Shown here piece by piece: positions 45,813-54,452 of a stretch of 64,000 bases of DNA. Source of the DNA: Fidelibacterota bacterium SCGC AAA298-D23 (GTDB lineage: Bacteria; Fidelibacterota; Marinisomatia; Marinisomatales; Marinisomataceae); contig AQSI01000004.1 of NCBI GenBank assembly GCA_000402655.1, positions 1 to 64,000 on the forward strand, in the 5' to 3' direction. The notes under the pieces were generated by a model, which was given only the letters and a program-made list of their open reading frames with translations, searched no databases and was not told the origin of the DNA. Each line of letters opens with the position of its first letter. The first letter of the stretch is position 1. Both the position numbers and the translations under genes were made by a program.

Positions 45813-46721
45813 TTGAAAAAAATTTTTTCAATTTTTGGCCCTACTGGAATTGGAAAATCTAGTTTAGCAATACAGTTAGCCAAAAAAATAGATGGTGAAA
45901 TTATAGGTGTAGATTCAAGACAAATTTATAATGGAATTCCAATAGGTACTGCTCAGCCAAACCTTAGTCAGCTAAAAGAAGTACCGCATCATCTAATAGG
46001 ATTTAAAAAGCTTAATGAGAGGATATCTGCGGGAGAATATATTGAATTGATTGATGAAAAAATTGATGAGATAATTCTAAAAAATAAATCTGTAGTTCTT
46101 TGTGGTGGAACTGGTCTTTATTTTAAATCTCTAAAAGAAGGAATATTTCAAGGAAGTCATACAAATGAAGATATAAGAAATAAGCTTGAAAAAGAATATG
46201 ATATTGATAAAGAAAAGTTATTTAAAACACTCCAAAAAATAGATCCTGAGTATTCAAATAAAGTTCACATAAATAATAAAAAAAGATTGATTAGAGCTCT
46301 TGAAGTCTATGAGACAACTGGAAAACCAATGTCTAAAAATTTTGATTCTTTATCGAAAAATAGTAGATATGCTAATGACTACTATTTTGTTTATTTAAAA
46401 ATGAATAATGATTTGTTACATCCTAGGATTTTAAATAGAATTAAGTGCATGATTGATGATGGTATGATAAATGAAGTTGAGGAAATAATTAAGCGTAAAA
46501 TAAATATTTCTCATATTAATTATATAGGCTTTAACGAAATTTCTTCTTTCATAAACAAAGAAATCTCAATCAATGAAGCCATTGAAGACATATTTGTCAG
46601 GACAAGACAATATGCTAAAAGACAAAAAAAGTGGTTTAATGTGAATAACTATGATATTTCATTTGATTTGCATGAAATTTCTAAAAATGATATAGTTGAT
46701 AAATTGATTCAAATAAACTAA
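45813..46721 (+). CDS. miaA: tRNA dimethylallyltransferase
   Basis: MiaA, 302 residues, adds a dimethylallyl group to A37 of tRNAs reading U-starting codons, using DMAPP from the IspH pathway. The P-loop is FGPTGIGKSSLAIQLA; IGVDSRQIYNGIPIGTAQP and VPHHLIGF follow, and the tail RTRQYAKRQKKWFN is family-specific. The start is TTG at 45813, directly after the previous stop; no in-frame ATG gives an intact P-loop. Confidence 0.95.
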   Translation: MKKIFSIFGPTGIGKSSLAIQLAKKIDGEIIGVDSRQIYNGIPIGTAQPNLSQLKEVPHHLIGFKKLNERISAGEYIELIDEKIDEIILKNKSVVLCGGTGLYFKSLKEGIFQGSHTNEDIRNKLEKEYDIDKEKLFKTLQKIDPEYSNKVHINNKKRLIRALEVYETTGKPMSKNFDSLSKNSRYANDYYFVYLKMNNDLLHPRILNRIKCMIDDGMINEVEEIIKRKINISHINYIGFNEISSFINKEISINEAIEDIFVRTRQYAKRQKKWFNVNNYDISFDLHEISKNDIVDKLIQIN

Positions 46722-46746
46722 TTTTCGCAAATAATTGGAGAGTAAA

Positions 46747-47676
46747 ATGCTTAAAAGCAAACATCTTATCGGTCTTGAACATTTTCCAGTTTCTGATTTG
46801 AATAAAATAATCGACACTTCTTTTAAGTTTAAAGATATACTTCAGACAGAAAGCAGAAAAGCTATTTTACTTAAGGGTAAAACTATTGTAAACATGTTCT
46901 TTGAGAATTCTACTAGAACTAAAATTAGTTTTTCATTGGCTGAAAAAAGATTGGGCGCTGACAGTATAAACTTTTCTGCTTCAACAAGCAGTGTAAAAAA
47001 GGGTGAAACTTTAAAAGATACCGTGCAAAATATTGAATCCATGAAAATTGACGGCGCAGTAATTAGGCATGGACATCCAGGATCTGCATTAAAATTGACA
47101 GAATACATTGATGGAGCAGTAATTAATGCTGGCGATGGTTCTCATGAACATCCTACTCAAGCAATTCTCGACATGGTAACACTTAAAGAGAAATTTGGAA
47201 AAATTAAAGGTCTTAAAGTTGGAATCATTGGTGATATTTTAAATAGCAGGGTAGCTAGAAGTGACATTTTTGCATTAAAAAAACTTGGAGCAGAAGTTGT
47301 AGTCTGTGGTCCAAGTACTTTATTGCCAAGTGATGCAAAAAAACTTGGAATCAATATTACATACAATTTAGTCGAAGTTCTTAATTGGTGTGATGCAGTT
47401 ATAGCTTTACGTATTCAGTTGGAAAGGATGCATTTAGGAAGGATTCCATCAAAAAGGGAATACCATAGCGAATTTGGTCTTACGTTTGAGAGAATAAGTA
47501 AATTAAAAAAAGATATAGTCATTATGCATCCTGGACCAATGAATCGAGGTGTAGAAATTGATAGTAGAGTTGCTGATTCAGATAATGCTGTGATTCTTGA
47601 TCAAGTGTTAAATGGAGTTGCATCGAGAATGTCAATTCTTTATCTACTACTTGGTGAAGGAGATATGGAGTTATGA
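46747..47676 (+). CDS. pyrB: Aspartate carbamoyltransferase catalytic subunit
   Basis: PyrB, 309 residues, second step of UMP synthesis. The carbamoyl phosphate motif FFENSTRTKISFSLAEKRL, GDGSHEHPTQAILDMVTL, and MHPGPMNRGVEI are present. The start ATG 46747 has GGAG six bases upstream; a TTG four codons earlier is not supported. No regulatory PyrI gene follows, so this is a class lacking that subunit or with it elsewhere. It overlaps pyrC by 4 bp, a coupled pair. Confidence 0.96.
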   Translation: MLKSKHLIGLEHFPVSDLNKIIDTSFKFKDILQTESRKAILLKGKTIVNMFFENSTRTKISFSLAEKRLGADSINFSASTSSVKKGETLKDTVQNIESMKIDGAVIRHGHPGSALKLTEYIDGAVINAGDGSHEHPTQAILDMVTLKEKFGKIKGLKVGIIGDILNSRVARSDIFALKKLGAEVVVCGPSTLLPSDAKKLGINITYNLVEVLNWCDAVIALRIQLERMHLGRIPSKREYHSEFGLTFERISKLKKDIVIMHPGPMNRGVEIDSRVADSDNAVILDQVLNGVASRMSILYLLLGEGDMEL

Positions 47677-48968
47677 TAAAAGGTAATAGTACAAAGAAAC
47701 TTTTATTTAAATCTGGAAGAATAATTGATCCATTTACCAAAAAAACATTTAATGGTGATATTCTTGTTGAAAATGGAAAAATTTCAAAGATAAGCGATTC
47801 TATTTCATCAAGAGGAAAAGATTATCAAGTTATAGATTGTAAAGGACTAGTTGTTACTCATGGGTTTTGTGATATTCACACCCATTTTAGAGAACCTGGA
47901 AGGGAAGATAAGGAAACTTTAGAATCAGGATCTTTTGCAGCTTTGGGAGGAGGATTTACTCAAGTTTGCACTATGGCTAATACAGACCCAATTATTGATT
48001 CTCCTGAACATATTCACTATATAGTAAGTAAAAGTTCAAAGCTCCCAATTGATATTTTCCCTATCGGCGCTGTTTCAAGAGGCTTAAAAGGAGAAGACTT
48101 AACAGAAATGTTATTAATGCAGAAAAACGGCGCTATTGCTTTTAGTGATGATGGTATGCCAATACAAAATGCGCAATTTATGAAATTAGCTTTAACATAT
48201 GCTAAAATGCTTGATGTTCCGGTTATGAATCATGCTGAGGATATTTTCCTTAGAAACAATGGAGTTATGAATGCTTCTGCAACATCGAATAATTTAGGTT
48301 TAAAAGGTAACACTAGTTTAGCTGAAGCTGTAATGGTTTACAGAGATTTATTATTAGCTCAATCATTGGGAGCAAGACTTCATTTGTTACATATTTCAAC
48401 AAAACAAACTGTCGATTTATTGAAGCAATTTAAAAAGAAAAATTCATTAATCTCTTCAGAGGTATCACCACATCATCTATTTTTTATTGATGAAGATGTA
48501 AATGCGTTTGATACAAGTTTAAAAGTTGCTCCTCCTGTAAGAGGAAAAGAAGATAGGAAAGCATTAATTGAGGCTATTAAGTCAGGCCTTATCGATTGCA
48601 TTGCTACTGATCATGCTCCCCATACTATTGAAGATAAGGAAACTACTTTTAATGATGCTGAATTTGGTATGATTGGTTTAGAGTCTTGTTTTGGTGCTGT
48701 AAACAAAGTTTTAGTAAAACAAAATGGTATGAGTTTAAAATCCTTAATCGAAAAACTTACTGTAAATCCAAGAAAAGTAATGAATTTAGAACAGGATTTA
48801 TTTTCTGTTGGTACCAGAGCACAAATAACTGTTTTTGATCCTAATGAAAAGTGGGTATTTACAAATGAGCATATTTTATCAAAATCATCTAATTCTCCAT
48901 TTTTAGGAAAAGAGCTGATTGGACGAGTTAAATATGTTGTTTCAAAAAACCAGTTTTTTTCAATATAA
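47673..48968 (+). CDS. pyrC: Dihydroorotase
   Basis: Dihydroorotase, 431 residues, of the long PyrC/allantoinase type. Metal ligands appear in GFCDIHTHFREPGREDKET, a histidine in VMNHAEDIF and LHISTKQTVDL, and ATDHAPHT provides the catalytic Asp. It cyclises carbamoyl-aspartate to dihydroorotate. It follows pyrB with a 4-bp overlap; other pyr genes are absent from the window. Confidence 0.95.
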   Translation: MIKGNSTKKLLFKSGRIIDPFTKKTFNGDILVENGKISKISDSISSRGKDYQVIDCKGLVVTHGFCDIHTHFREPGREDKETLESGSFAALGGGFTQVCTMANTDPIIDSPEHIHYIVSKSSKLPIDIFPIGAVSRGLKGEDLTEMLLMQKNGAIAFSDDGMPIQNAQFMKLALTYAKMLDVPVMNHAEDIFLRNNGVMNASATSNNLGLKGNTSLAEAVMVYRDLLLAQSLGARLHLLHISTKQTVDLLKQFKKKNSLISSEVSPHHLFFIDEDVNAFDTSLKVAPPVRGKEDRKALIEAIKSGLIDCIATDHAPHTIEDKETTFNDAEFGMIGLESCFGAVNKVLVKQNGMSLKSLIEKLTVNPRKVMNLEQDLFSVGTRAQITVFDPNEKWVFTNEHILSKSSNSPFLGKELIGRVKYVVSKNQFFSI

Positions 48969-48986
48969 AATCTCTTTTATTAATCA

Positions 48987-49015
48987 TTGACTAATGAGAA
49001 CACATCGATTAAGTT
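48987..49015 (+). promoter_or_regulatory. Candidate promoter for the ribosomal protein operon
   Basis: TTGACT (48987-48992) is separated by 17 bases from TAAGTT (49010-49015), a good -35 and a weak -10 spaced ideally, between pyrC and rplM. Transcription would start near 49022, giving a leader of only about 15 bases before the rplM ATG. Confidence 0.35.
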
Positions 49016-49036
49016 TTGAGGCATTTTTATAGAATT

Positions 49037-49474
49037 ATGAAAAAGATAACAAAAACTATATCAGCAAAAGATGTTAATCAGCAATGGTGGCTTTTTGACG
49101 CATCTAATCAGGTGCTTGGAAGATTTGCATCCGAAGTAGCTCAAGTACTTAGAGGGAAACACCGTCCTGATTACTCCCCTAATATTTACATGGGAGATGC
49201 TGTTATTATTGTAAATGCAGATAAAATAAGAGTTACTGGAAATAAGTCTGAAACCAAAAGATATTTTAGACATTCAGGATATCCTGGTGGTGTTAAATAC
49301 TCTAGTTTCAGTGAACTAATGAAAAATGACTCTGATAAAGTAGTTTTCAATGCTGTAAAAGGTATGCTTCCTAAAAACAAACTTGGAAGAGAAATATCTA
49401 AACATATTAGAATCTATAAAGATACTAATCACGGTCACGAGGCACAACAACCTAAAGAATGGAGCTCTAATTAA
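49037..49474 (+). CDS. rplM: 50S ribosomal protein L13
   Basis: L13, 145 residues from ATG 49037, which gives KKITKTISAKDVNQQWWLFDA, the family's normal start. An in-frame TTG upstream at 49016 would add seven residues and is rejected. Motifs are ASNQVLGRFASEVAQVLRGK, DAVIIVNADKIRVTGNK, HSGYPGG and GMLPKNKLGR. It overlaps rpsI by one base (TAATG), the universal L13-S9 pairing. Confidence 0.97.
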   Translation: MKKITKTISAKDVNQQWWLFDASNQVLGRFASEVAQVLRGKHRPDYSPNIYMGDAVIIVNADKIRVTGNKSETKRYFRHSGYPGGVKYSSFSELMKNDSDKVVFNAVKGMLPKNKLGREISKHIRIYKDTNHGHEAQQPKEWSSN

Positions 49475-49872
49475 TGAATAAAGAATATTTTAATGGCGTT
49501 GGAAGAAGAAAGAATTCAACTGCTAGAGTTTATCTTTCAAATGGAAAAGGAAAATTCTCTATTAACAACGCTTCAGATGATATTAATTCTTATTTAAAAA
49601 GAGAGTCATTGGTAATTCACGCAGTAAAACCCCTAGAAGTTTTAAATTTAAAAGGTAAATATGATATTAAAATTAATGTTCAAGGCGGTGGTTTAACTGG
49701 TCAAGCTGGTGCAATTCAATTAGGTATTGCTAGGGCGTTATTAAAAATTGATGAAGAATTTAGGTCTCAATTAAAATCACATGGTTTATTAACCAGAGAT
49801 GCTAGAGAAGTTGAAAGAAAAAAATACGGTCAACCCGGAGCAAGAAAAAAGTTCCAATTTTCCAAAAGATAA
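49474..49872 (+). CDS. rpsI: 30S ribosomal protein S9
   Basis: S9, 132 residues: YFNGVGRRKNSTARVYLSNG at the N-terminus, GGGLTGQAGAIQLGIARAL, and the C-terminal RKKYGQPGARKKFQFSKR tail whose lysine/arginine end contacts tRNA in the P site. It is followed by rpsB four bases later. Confidence 0.98.
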   Translation: MNKEYFNGVGRRKNSTARVYLSNGKGKFSINNASDDINSYLKRESLVIHAVKPLEVLNLKGKYDIKINVQGGGLTGQAGAIQLGIARALLKIDEEFRSQLKSHGLLTRDAREVERKKYGQPGARKKFQFSKR

Positions 49873-49876
49873 AAGT

Positions 49877-50608
49877 ATGCAAAAAATTACAAAAGAAGAT
49901 TTACTCAATTCGGGCGCTCATTTTGGACATGTCAGTAGTAAAACAGATCCAAATTTTAAAGATTTTGTAGTTTCTCAAAAGAATGGTATTGATATCATTA
50001 ATTTAGATGACACGCTTGAAGGTTTAGATAAAGCTTTAAATTTCATTTCAAATATTGTTCAAAGAAACGGTGATATTCTTTTTGTTGGTACTAAAAAGCA
50101 TGCAAAAGATGTTATTCAGCAAGAAGCGGATAGGTGTGGGATGTTCTATGTTGTTGAAAGATGGCTTGGTGGAACACTTACTAATTTTTCTACAATCAAA
50201 AAAAGTATTAAGAGATTGCATTCTTTAGAGAAAGAAGGATCTTCGATCTTTGAAGATTTAACTAAAAAAGAACTTTTAATGTTAAACAGAGAAAAAATTA
50301 AACTATCTGATCAGCATAGAGGAATTAAAGATATGAGAAAACTTCCCAATGCAATTGTTATTGTCGATGGTAAAACCGAATCAATTGCTATACAGGAAGC
50401 TAAAAAACTTGAAATACCGATCATTTGTATTGTAGACTCAAATACAGACCCGTCACTTTGTGACTATCCGATTCCTGCAAATGATGATTCTATTAGAACA
50501 ATTCAGCTAATAGTAAATGAAATTGTAAATACAATTATCTCTGTTAGTAAAAAAGATGACGACAAGTCTGAATCTGTTCCAGATAAAAAAGAAGAAAAAG
50601 AAGGGTAG
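49877..50608 (+). CDS. rpsB: 30S ribosomal protein S2
   Basis: S2, 243 residues from ATG 49877 (an in-frame ATG at 49799 lies inside rpsI). Motifs: LLNSGAHFGHVSSKTDPNF, FVGTKKHAKDVIQQEADRC, ERWLGGTLTNFSTIKKSI, PNAIVIVDGKTESIAIQEA and YPIPANDDSIRTIQL. The C-terminal tail is lysine and glutamate rich. It precedes tsf by four bases, the standard order. Confidence 0.97.
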   Translation: MQKITKEDLLNSGAHFGHVSSKTDPNFKDFVVSQKNGIDIINLDDTLEGLDKALNFISNIVQRNGDILFVGTKKHAKDVIQQEADRCGMFYVVERWLGGTLTNFSTIKKSIKRLHSLEKEGSSIFEDLTKKELLMLNREKIKLSDQHRGIKDMRKLPNAIVIVDGKTESIAIQEAKKLEIPIICIVDSNTDPSLCDYPIPANDDSIRTIQLIVNEIVNTIISVSKKDDDKSESVPDKKEEKEG

Positions 50609-50612
50609 TCAA

Positions 50613-51206
50613 ATGAGTGTCGATGCGAAGTTAGTTAAGACTTTAAGAGAGAGAACCGGTGCGGGCATGATGGATTGTAAAAAAGCTTTAGTTGAAGCAA
50701 ATGGCGATCTAGATGCTGCAGTAGACCATTTGAGAAAAGCAGGAATTGCCAAAGCTGCAAAAAAATCATCAAGGGCTGCTAATGAAGGTATTATTTTCTC
50801 ATATATTCATCCTGGTAGCAAATTAGGAGTGTTAGTAGAGCTTGGGTGTGAAACAGATTTTGTTGCAAAAACTGAAGGGTTTAATGATCTGGCTGCTTCA
50901 ATTGCTATGCAAGTAGCTGCATCAAATCCATTAGCCGTTGATGAATCTGGAATCTCCCAAAGTATCCTAGATAAAGAAAAAGAAATTTTTATGGATCAGG
51001 CAAAATCATCAGGAAAGCCTGAAAATGTCATTGAAAAAATTGTTGATGGTAAGTTAAATAAGTTTATTGAGGACAATTGTCTTATTCACCAGTCATTTGT
51101 AAAAAATCCTGATCTCACTATTTCTCAATTAGTTCAAGAAGCTGTAGCAAAACTTGGAGAAAATATTACAATTAACAGATTTGTAAGATTTGCTTTAGGT
51201 GAATAA
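50613..51206 (+). CDS. tsf: Elongation factor Ts, compact form
   Basis: EF-Ts recycles EF-Tu. At 197 residues it is the short Thermus-like form rather than the roughly 280-residue E. coli form. The N-terminal UBA-like domain KTLRERTGAGMMDCKKALVE contains the family TDFV-adjacent region, and LGCETDFVAKTEGFNDLA is diagnostic. ATG 50613 follows the rpsB stop by four bases; earlier in-frame ATG 50556 is inside rpsB. The usual following gene pyrH is absent. Confidence 0.97.
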   Translation: MSVDAKLVKTLRERTGAGMMDCKKALVEANGDLDAAVDHLRKAGIAKAAKKSSRAANEGIIFSYIHPGSKLGVLVELGCETDFVAKTEGFNDLAASIAMQVAASNPLAVDESGISQSILDKEKEIFMDQAKSSGKPENVIEKIVDGKLNKFIEDNCLIHQSFVKNPDLTISQLVQEAVAKLGENITINRFVRFALGE

Positions 51207-51218
51207 TCAAATTAGAAT

Positions 51219-51776
51219 ATGTTAAATCAAAGTATCGATTCTGCTAAATCAAAAATGGAACAAACTATTTCATTTGTCAAAAGTGAAATTGGTAAAATAA
51301 GGACTGGTAGAGCCAGTACCGAAATGTTTAATAATATTCTTGTTAATTATTATGATAATGAAACTCCACTAAATCAGGTTGCAAATATTGCAGCATTAGA
51401 TGCGATTACTATTAGCATTCAACCTTTTGATAAAACCCTTATTGATGACATTGAAAAGGCAATTTTAGAGTCTGATCTTGGTTTTAATCCTTCTAATAAT
51501 GGTAATAGTATAATGATTACTTTTCCGCCTCTGTCAGCTGAAAGAAGACAAGAGTTAGTTAAGGTCGCTTCGAAGATTATTGAAGATGGAAGAATTTCAG
51601 TTCGTAATATAAGAAGAGAGATTATTCAGTCTGCTAAACGAATTGAGGATGAACAAAATATATCAGAAGACAATATGAAGACATTCTTAGACGACATTCA
51701 GGAAGTTACTGATACGTATGTTGGTAGGCTAAATTCTCTTCAAAAGGAAAAAGAAGAAGAAATTTTAGATAAATAA
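51219..51776 (+). CDS. frr: Ribosome recycling factor
   Basis: RRF, 185 residues, splits post-termination ribosomes with EF-G. Key stretches are SEIGKIRTGRASTEMFNNIL, TPLNQVANIAALDAITISI, FPPLSAERRQELVKVA and RNIRREIIQSAKRIEDE. It follows tsf by 12 bp with no pyrH between, and converges on nrdJ with 15 bp between stop codons. Confidence 0.97.
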   Translation: MLNQSIDSAKSKMEQTISFVKSEIGKIRTGRASTEMFNNILVNYYDNETPLNQVANIAALDAITISIQPFDKTLIDDIEKAILESDLGFNPSNNGNSIMITFPPLSAERRQELVKVASKIIEDGRISVRNIRREIIQSAKRIEDEQNISEDNMKTFLDDIQEVTDTYVGRLNSLQKEKEEEILDK

Positions 51777-51791
51777 ATTCTACTTAGCTTA

Positions 51792-54167
51792 TTATTCGCA
51801 CTTAGACCAGCCGCAATCTTTACAGACCAAGCAACCACCTTCATTCACAATACCGCTTCCATCACACTCGTTACAATCTTGGCCATATTGTCCAGCTTTT
51901 CCACGAGAAGATTTTTCTTCAGCTATTTCAAATTGGCTTTTTTTTTCCTGGGAAGGAGAATCGCCATTCACAAATGTTTCAAGCGCTCTTCCGATTGCAT
52001 CAGGAGTTGATAGAATCAGTTGACCATCTTCCCATGTTGGGTTTGGTCCACTTATTCCTTTTAATTGACTGATTATGCTATTAGGGTCGATTCCAGAACG
52101 TAGTGCTAAAGATATGAGCCTGCTAATTGCTTCAGTTTGTGCAGCAACTGTACCACCCGCTTTACCAATAGCAGTAAAAACTTCACATAGGCCGTTTTCA
52201 TCTTCATTTACAGTGACATATAGCGTTCCATCACCAGTGCGCATGCGTCTTGTTTTTCCTTCAGTAATTGATGGACGATTACGTGCAGTTTTCATTTCTG
52301 CATTATCAGAATTTTGCTCTTCATTTTCTGATGACTTATCATCAGTAATCAAAATACCTTCTCTTGAACCTTCGCGATAAACTGTAATACCTTTTAAGTC
52401 AGCTTTGTATGCAGTCATGTAGATGTCTGCAACAGTATCAACAGTGGTTTCTTCAGCGAGGTTTACAGTAGATGAAATAGAACTATCGATATATTTTTGT
52501 ACTACACCTTGCATTTTTACTCTGAAAAATGGGTCAACGTTGTGCGCTGTAACAACGTATTCTGGTAAATTTTCATCTGTTCCAAACATTTCTTTTACAA
52601 CTGGATGATAGACAGTAAAGGTATCAAATTCTTTACCAAGGCTATCGTTCTTCTTCACCTTTCTTTGATATGAAGTTGCAAAGATTGGTTCAACACCAGA
52701 AGTAACTCTTGCAACGATTGCACCACTACCTGTTGGAGCTACAGTGGTTAGCGTACAATTTCTGACTCCATTCTTTTTAATTTTATTTTGCAATTTCTTT
52801 GGAAGATCTTGAACAAACAAGCTTTGTGAATATCCATCCCAATCAAAATTAGGAAACTGGCCCTTTTCCTTTGCAAGTTCTGCACTTGTTTCATAAGCCG
52901 TATCCCTATGAATTTCCATAATTTTACCTATGGTTTCTAATGCTTCATCAGAATCGTATTTGATTCCCATCTTAACAAGCATGTCACCCAAGCCAAGAAT
53001 TCCAAGTCCAACTCTTCTATCATTTTTAGCATTTTGCTTTTGCTCTTCGAGTGCATGACGATCTAGGTTGTAATCTATCACATTATCTAAAAACCTTGCA
53101 CCGACTGCAGTAGTTTCTTTAAACCCATCAAAATCAAAATTTCCATCTTGATCCACAAAGCGTTCTAGGTTTAGCGCACCTAAATTACAGCATCCACCAT
53201 CGGGTAGTGGTTGTTCTGCACATGGATTAGTTGATACTAGAGGACTGCAATATTCTGCATTATGATATTTGGTCATTGTATCCCAAAAAAGCAGACCTGG
53301 TTCAGCACTAGAATGTGCATGCTCAATTATTTTCATCCAAAGATCTTTTGCTTTTACAGTTGAATACTTTTTTCCGCCCCAATGTAAATCAAAATCGGAG
53401 TTGGACTGGACTGCATCCATAAACTCATCAGTTAATAAAACTGATATATTGGAGTATTTGACCATATCAACGTCCCCAGTTTTGATTTCAATAAATTTCT
53501 CAATATCTGGGTGGTCAACACGTAATGTTTGCATGTTTGCACCTCTTCTACCGTGTTGAGCTATTGTATTTGTATTTTCACTAAAAAGATTCATGAAGCC
53601 AACAGGACCACAAGAATTACCTCCTGTTCCTAGGATTTCATCTCCACCTGGTCTCAAAACAGACAGATCATGTCCACAACCGCCGCCATATTTGTATGTC
53701 ATAGCTTCTTGAATGACGCAATCATAAATGGATTTGATAGAATCATCTTTGATACCAACAACATAACAATTATTGAGTGTTGTAGTAATATCTTCACGGC
53801 CAGCACCATGCATAATTCTGCCGCCTGGTACAAACTTAAAATTCTTTAGTGCATCAAAAAAAGCCGCTTCCCACTTATCTTGGAGTTCAGGAGTTTTTTC
53901 AACACTTGCAAGAGCCTTCGCTTGGCGTTTCCATAATTCCCAGGGATTTTTCTCTCCAGGAGCTAAATATTTCATCTCAAGAACGCTTCGACCAAGTTCG
54001 TCTTCTTTATAATAATTATCTATTGTGTATTCTTCTGGACAACTTTCTTCATCTTTTTTCATGGATTCTTTAACATTGAAACCAAGAATTTGATTTTTTA
54101 TTTCAGAATCAATTTTTGGATTTTTATCCGATTCTGTTGGAAAGTTTATTTCTATTGCTTCCGCCAT
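51792..54167 (-). CDS. nrdJ: Adenosylcobalamin-dependent ribonucleotide reductase (class II)
   Basis: NrdJ, 791 residues, makes deoxyribonucleotides without oxygen dependence using adenosylcobalamin. Features in order: GRIMHGAGRED and TLNNCYVVGI (cysteine of the finger-side pair), STNPCAEQPLPDGGCCNLGAL (the NPCxE radical cysteine region), VAPTGSGAIVARV, then a C-terminal CxxC pair cluster CNECDGSGIVNEGG and CLVCKDCGWSKC that likely binds zinc. Length and zinc tail match the large B12-dependent subfamily. The leader upstream has several hairpins (see 54200-54295). Confidence 0.96.
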   Translation of the reverse strand: MAEAIEINFPTESDKNPKIDSEIKNQILGFNVKESMKKDEESCPEEYTIDNYYKEDELGRSVLEMKYLAPGEKNPWELWKRQAKALASVEKTPELQDKWEAAFFDALKNFKFVPGGRIMHGAGREDITTTLNNCYVVGIKDDSIKSIYDCVIQEAMTYKYGGGCGHDLSVLRPGGDEILGTGGNSCGPVGFMNLFSENTNTIAQHGRRGANMQTLRVDHPDIEKFIEIKTGDVDMVKYSNISVLLTDEFMDAVQSNSDFDLHWGGKKYSTVKAKDLWMKIIEHAHSSAEPGLLFWDTMTKYHNAEYCSPLVSTNPCAEQPLPDGGCCNLGALNLERFVDQDGNFDFDGFKETTAVGARFLDNVIDYNLDRHALEEQKQNAKNDRRVGLGILGLGDMLVKMGIKYDSDEALETIGKIMEIHRDTAYETSAELAKEKGQFPNFDWDGYSQSLFVQDLPKKLQNKIKKNGVRNCTLTTVAPTGSGAIVARVTSGVEPIFATSYQRKVKKNDSLGKEFDTFTVYHPVVKEMFGTDENLPEYVVTAHNVDPFFRVKMQGVVQKYIDSSISSTVNLAEETTVDTVADIYMTAYKADLKGITVYREGSREGILITDDKSSENEEQNSDNAEMKTARNRPSITEGKTRRMRTGDGTLYVTVNEDENGLCEVFTAIGKAGGTVAAQTEAISRLISLALRSGIDPNSIISQLKGISGPNPTWEDGQLILSTPDAIGRALETFVNGDSPSQEKKSQFEIAEEKSSRGKAGQYGQDCNECDGSGIVNEGGCLVCKDCGWSKCE

Positions 54168-54199
54168 AATTCCTAATTCTCACCCTTTAAATTAATATT

Positions 54200-54295
54200 T
54201 TACGCGTCAAAAAACGCAGTCCTCTCTAAAAGAGATTATTTTACATGTTGCAAATACGTAGCTTTCGAAAAGCTAATTGGCTGGCTTACCAAATT
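54200..54295 (-). ncRNA. Candidate structured 5' leader of nrdJ (tandem hairpins)
   Basis: Four short hairpins lie in tandem 33-125 bases upstream of the nrdJ start: GCGT/ACGC (54204-54207 with 54214-54217), TCTCT-AAA-AGAGA (54223-54235), TAGCTTT-CGA-AAAGCTA (54259-54275) and TTGG/CCAA with an 8-base loop (54277-54292). They fall in the 285-bp gap between divergent nrdJ and the next gene (ATG 54453), which otherwise looks like AT-rich promoter DNA. A cis-regulatory RNA for nrdJ is plausible; no canonical cobalamin riboswitch core was recognised. Confidence 0.35.
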
Positions 54296-54452
54296 ATTTA
54301 ATTTTTTTTATTGGAGTCAAGATTAAAAATGCAAAAAATGTATATTTTTTTATAGAACCATAATTTCGAAAAAAATATTCCTTTAGTCACATAATTTTGC
54401 CTACTTGTTTTGCAATATTTTATGTATTAATATTTGTAGCAACTATGCACAT

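Noticed and set aside
49016..49036. Upstream TTG start for rplM
   Set aside because: L13 proteins begin near the ATG at 49037; the seven extra residues are not typical and would fall next to the likely promoter.
54180..54300. Cobalamin riboswitch upstream of nrdJ
   Set aside because: The conserved core elements (the B12 box GCCACTG and the GGGAA-type segment) are not visible; only generic hairpins were found, reported as a weak candidate leader.
54405..54452. Earlier ATG start for the indolepyruvate oxidoreductase-like gene
   Set aside because: The extra 16 residues are cysteine-rich and unlike the family; ATG 54453 gives the expected N-terminus.
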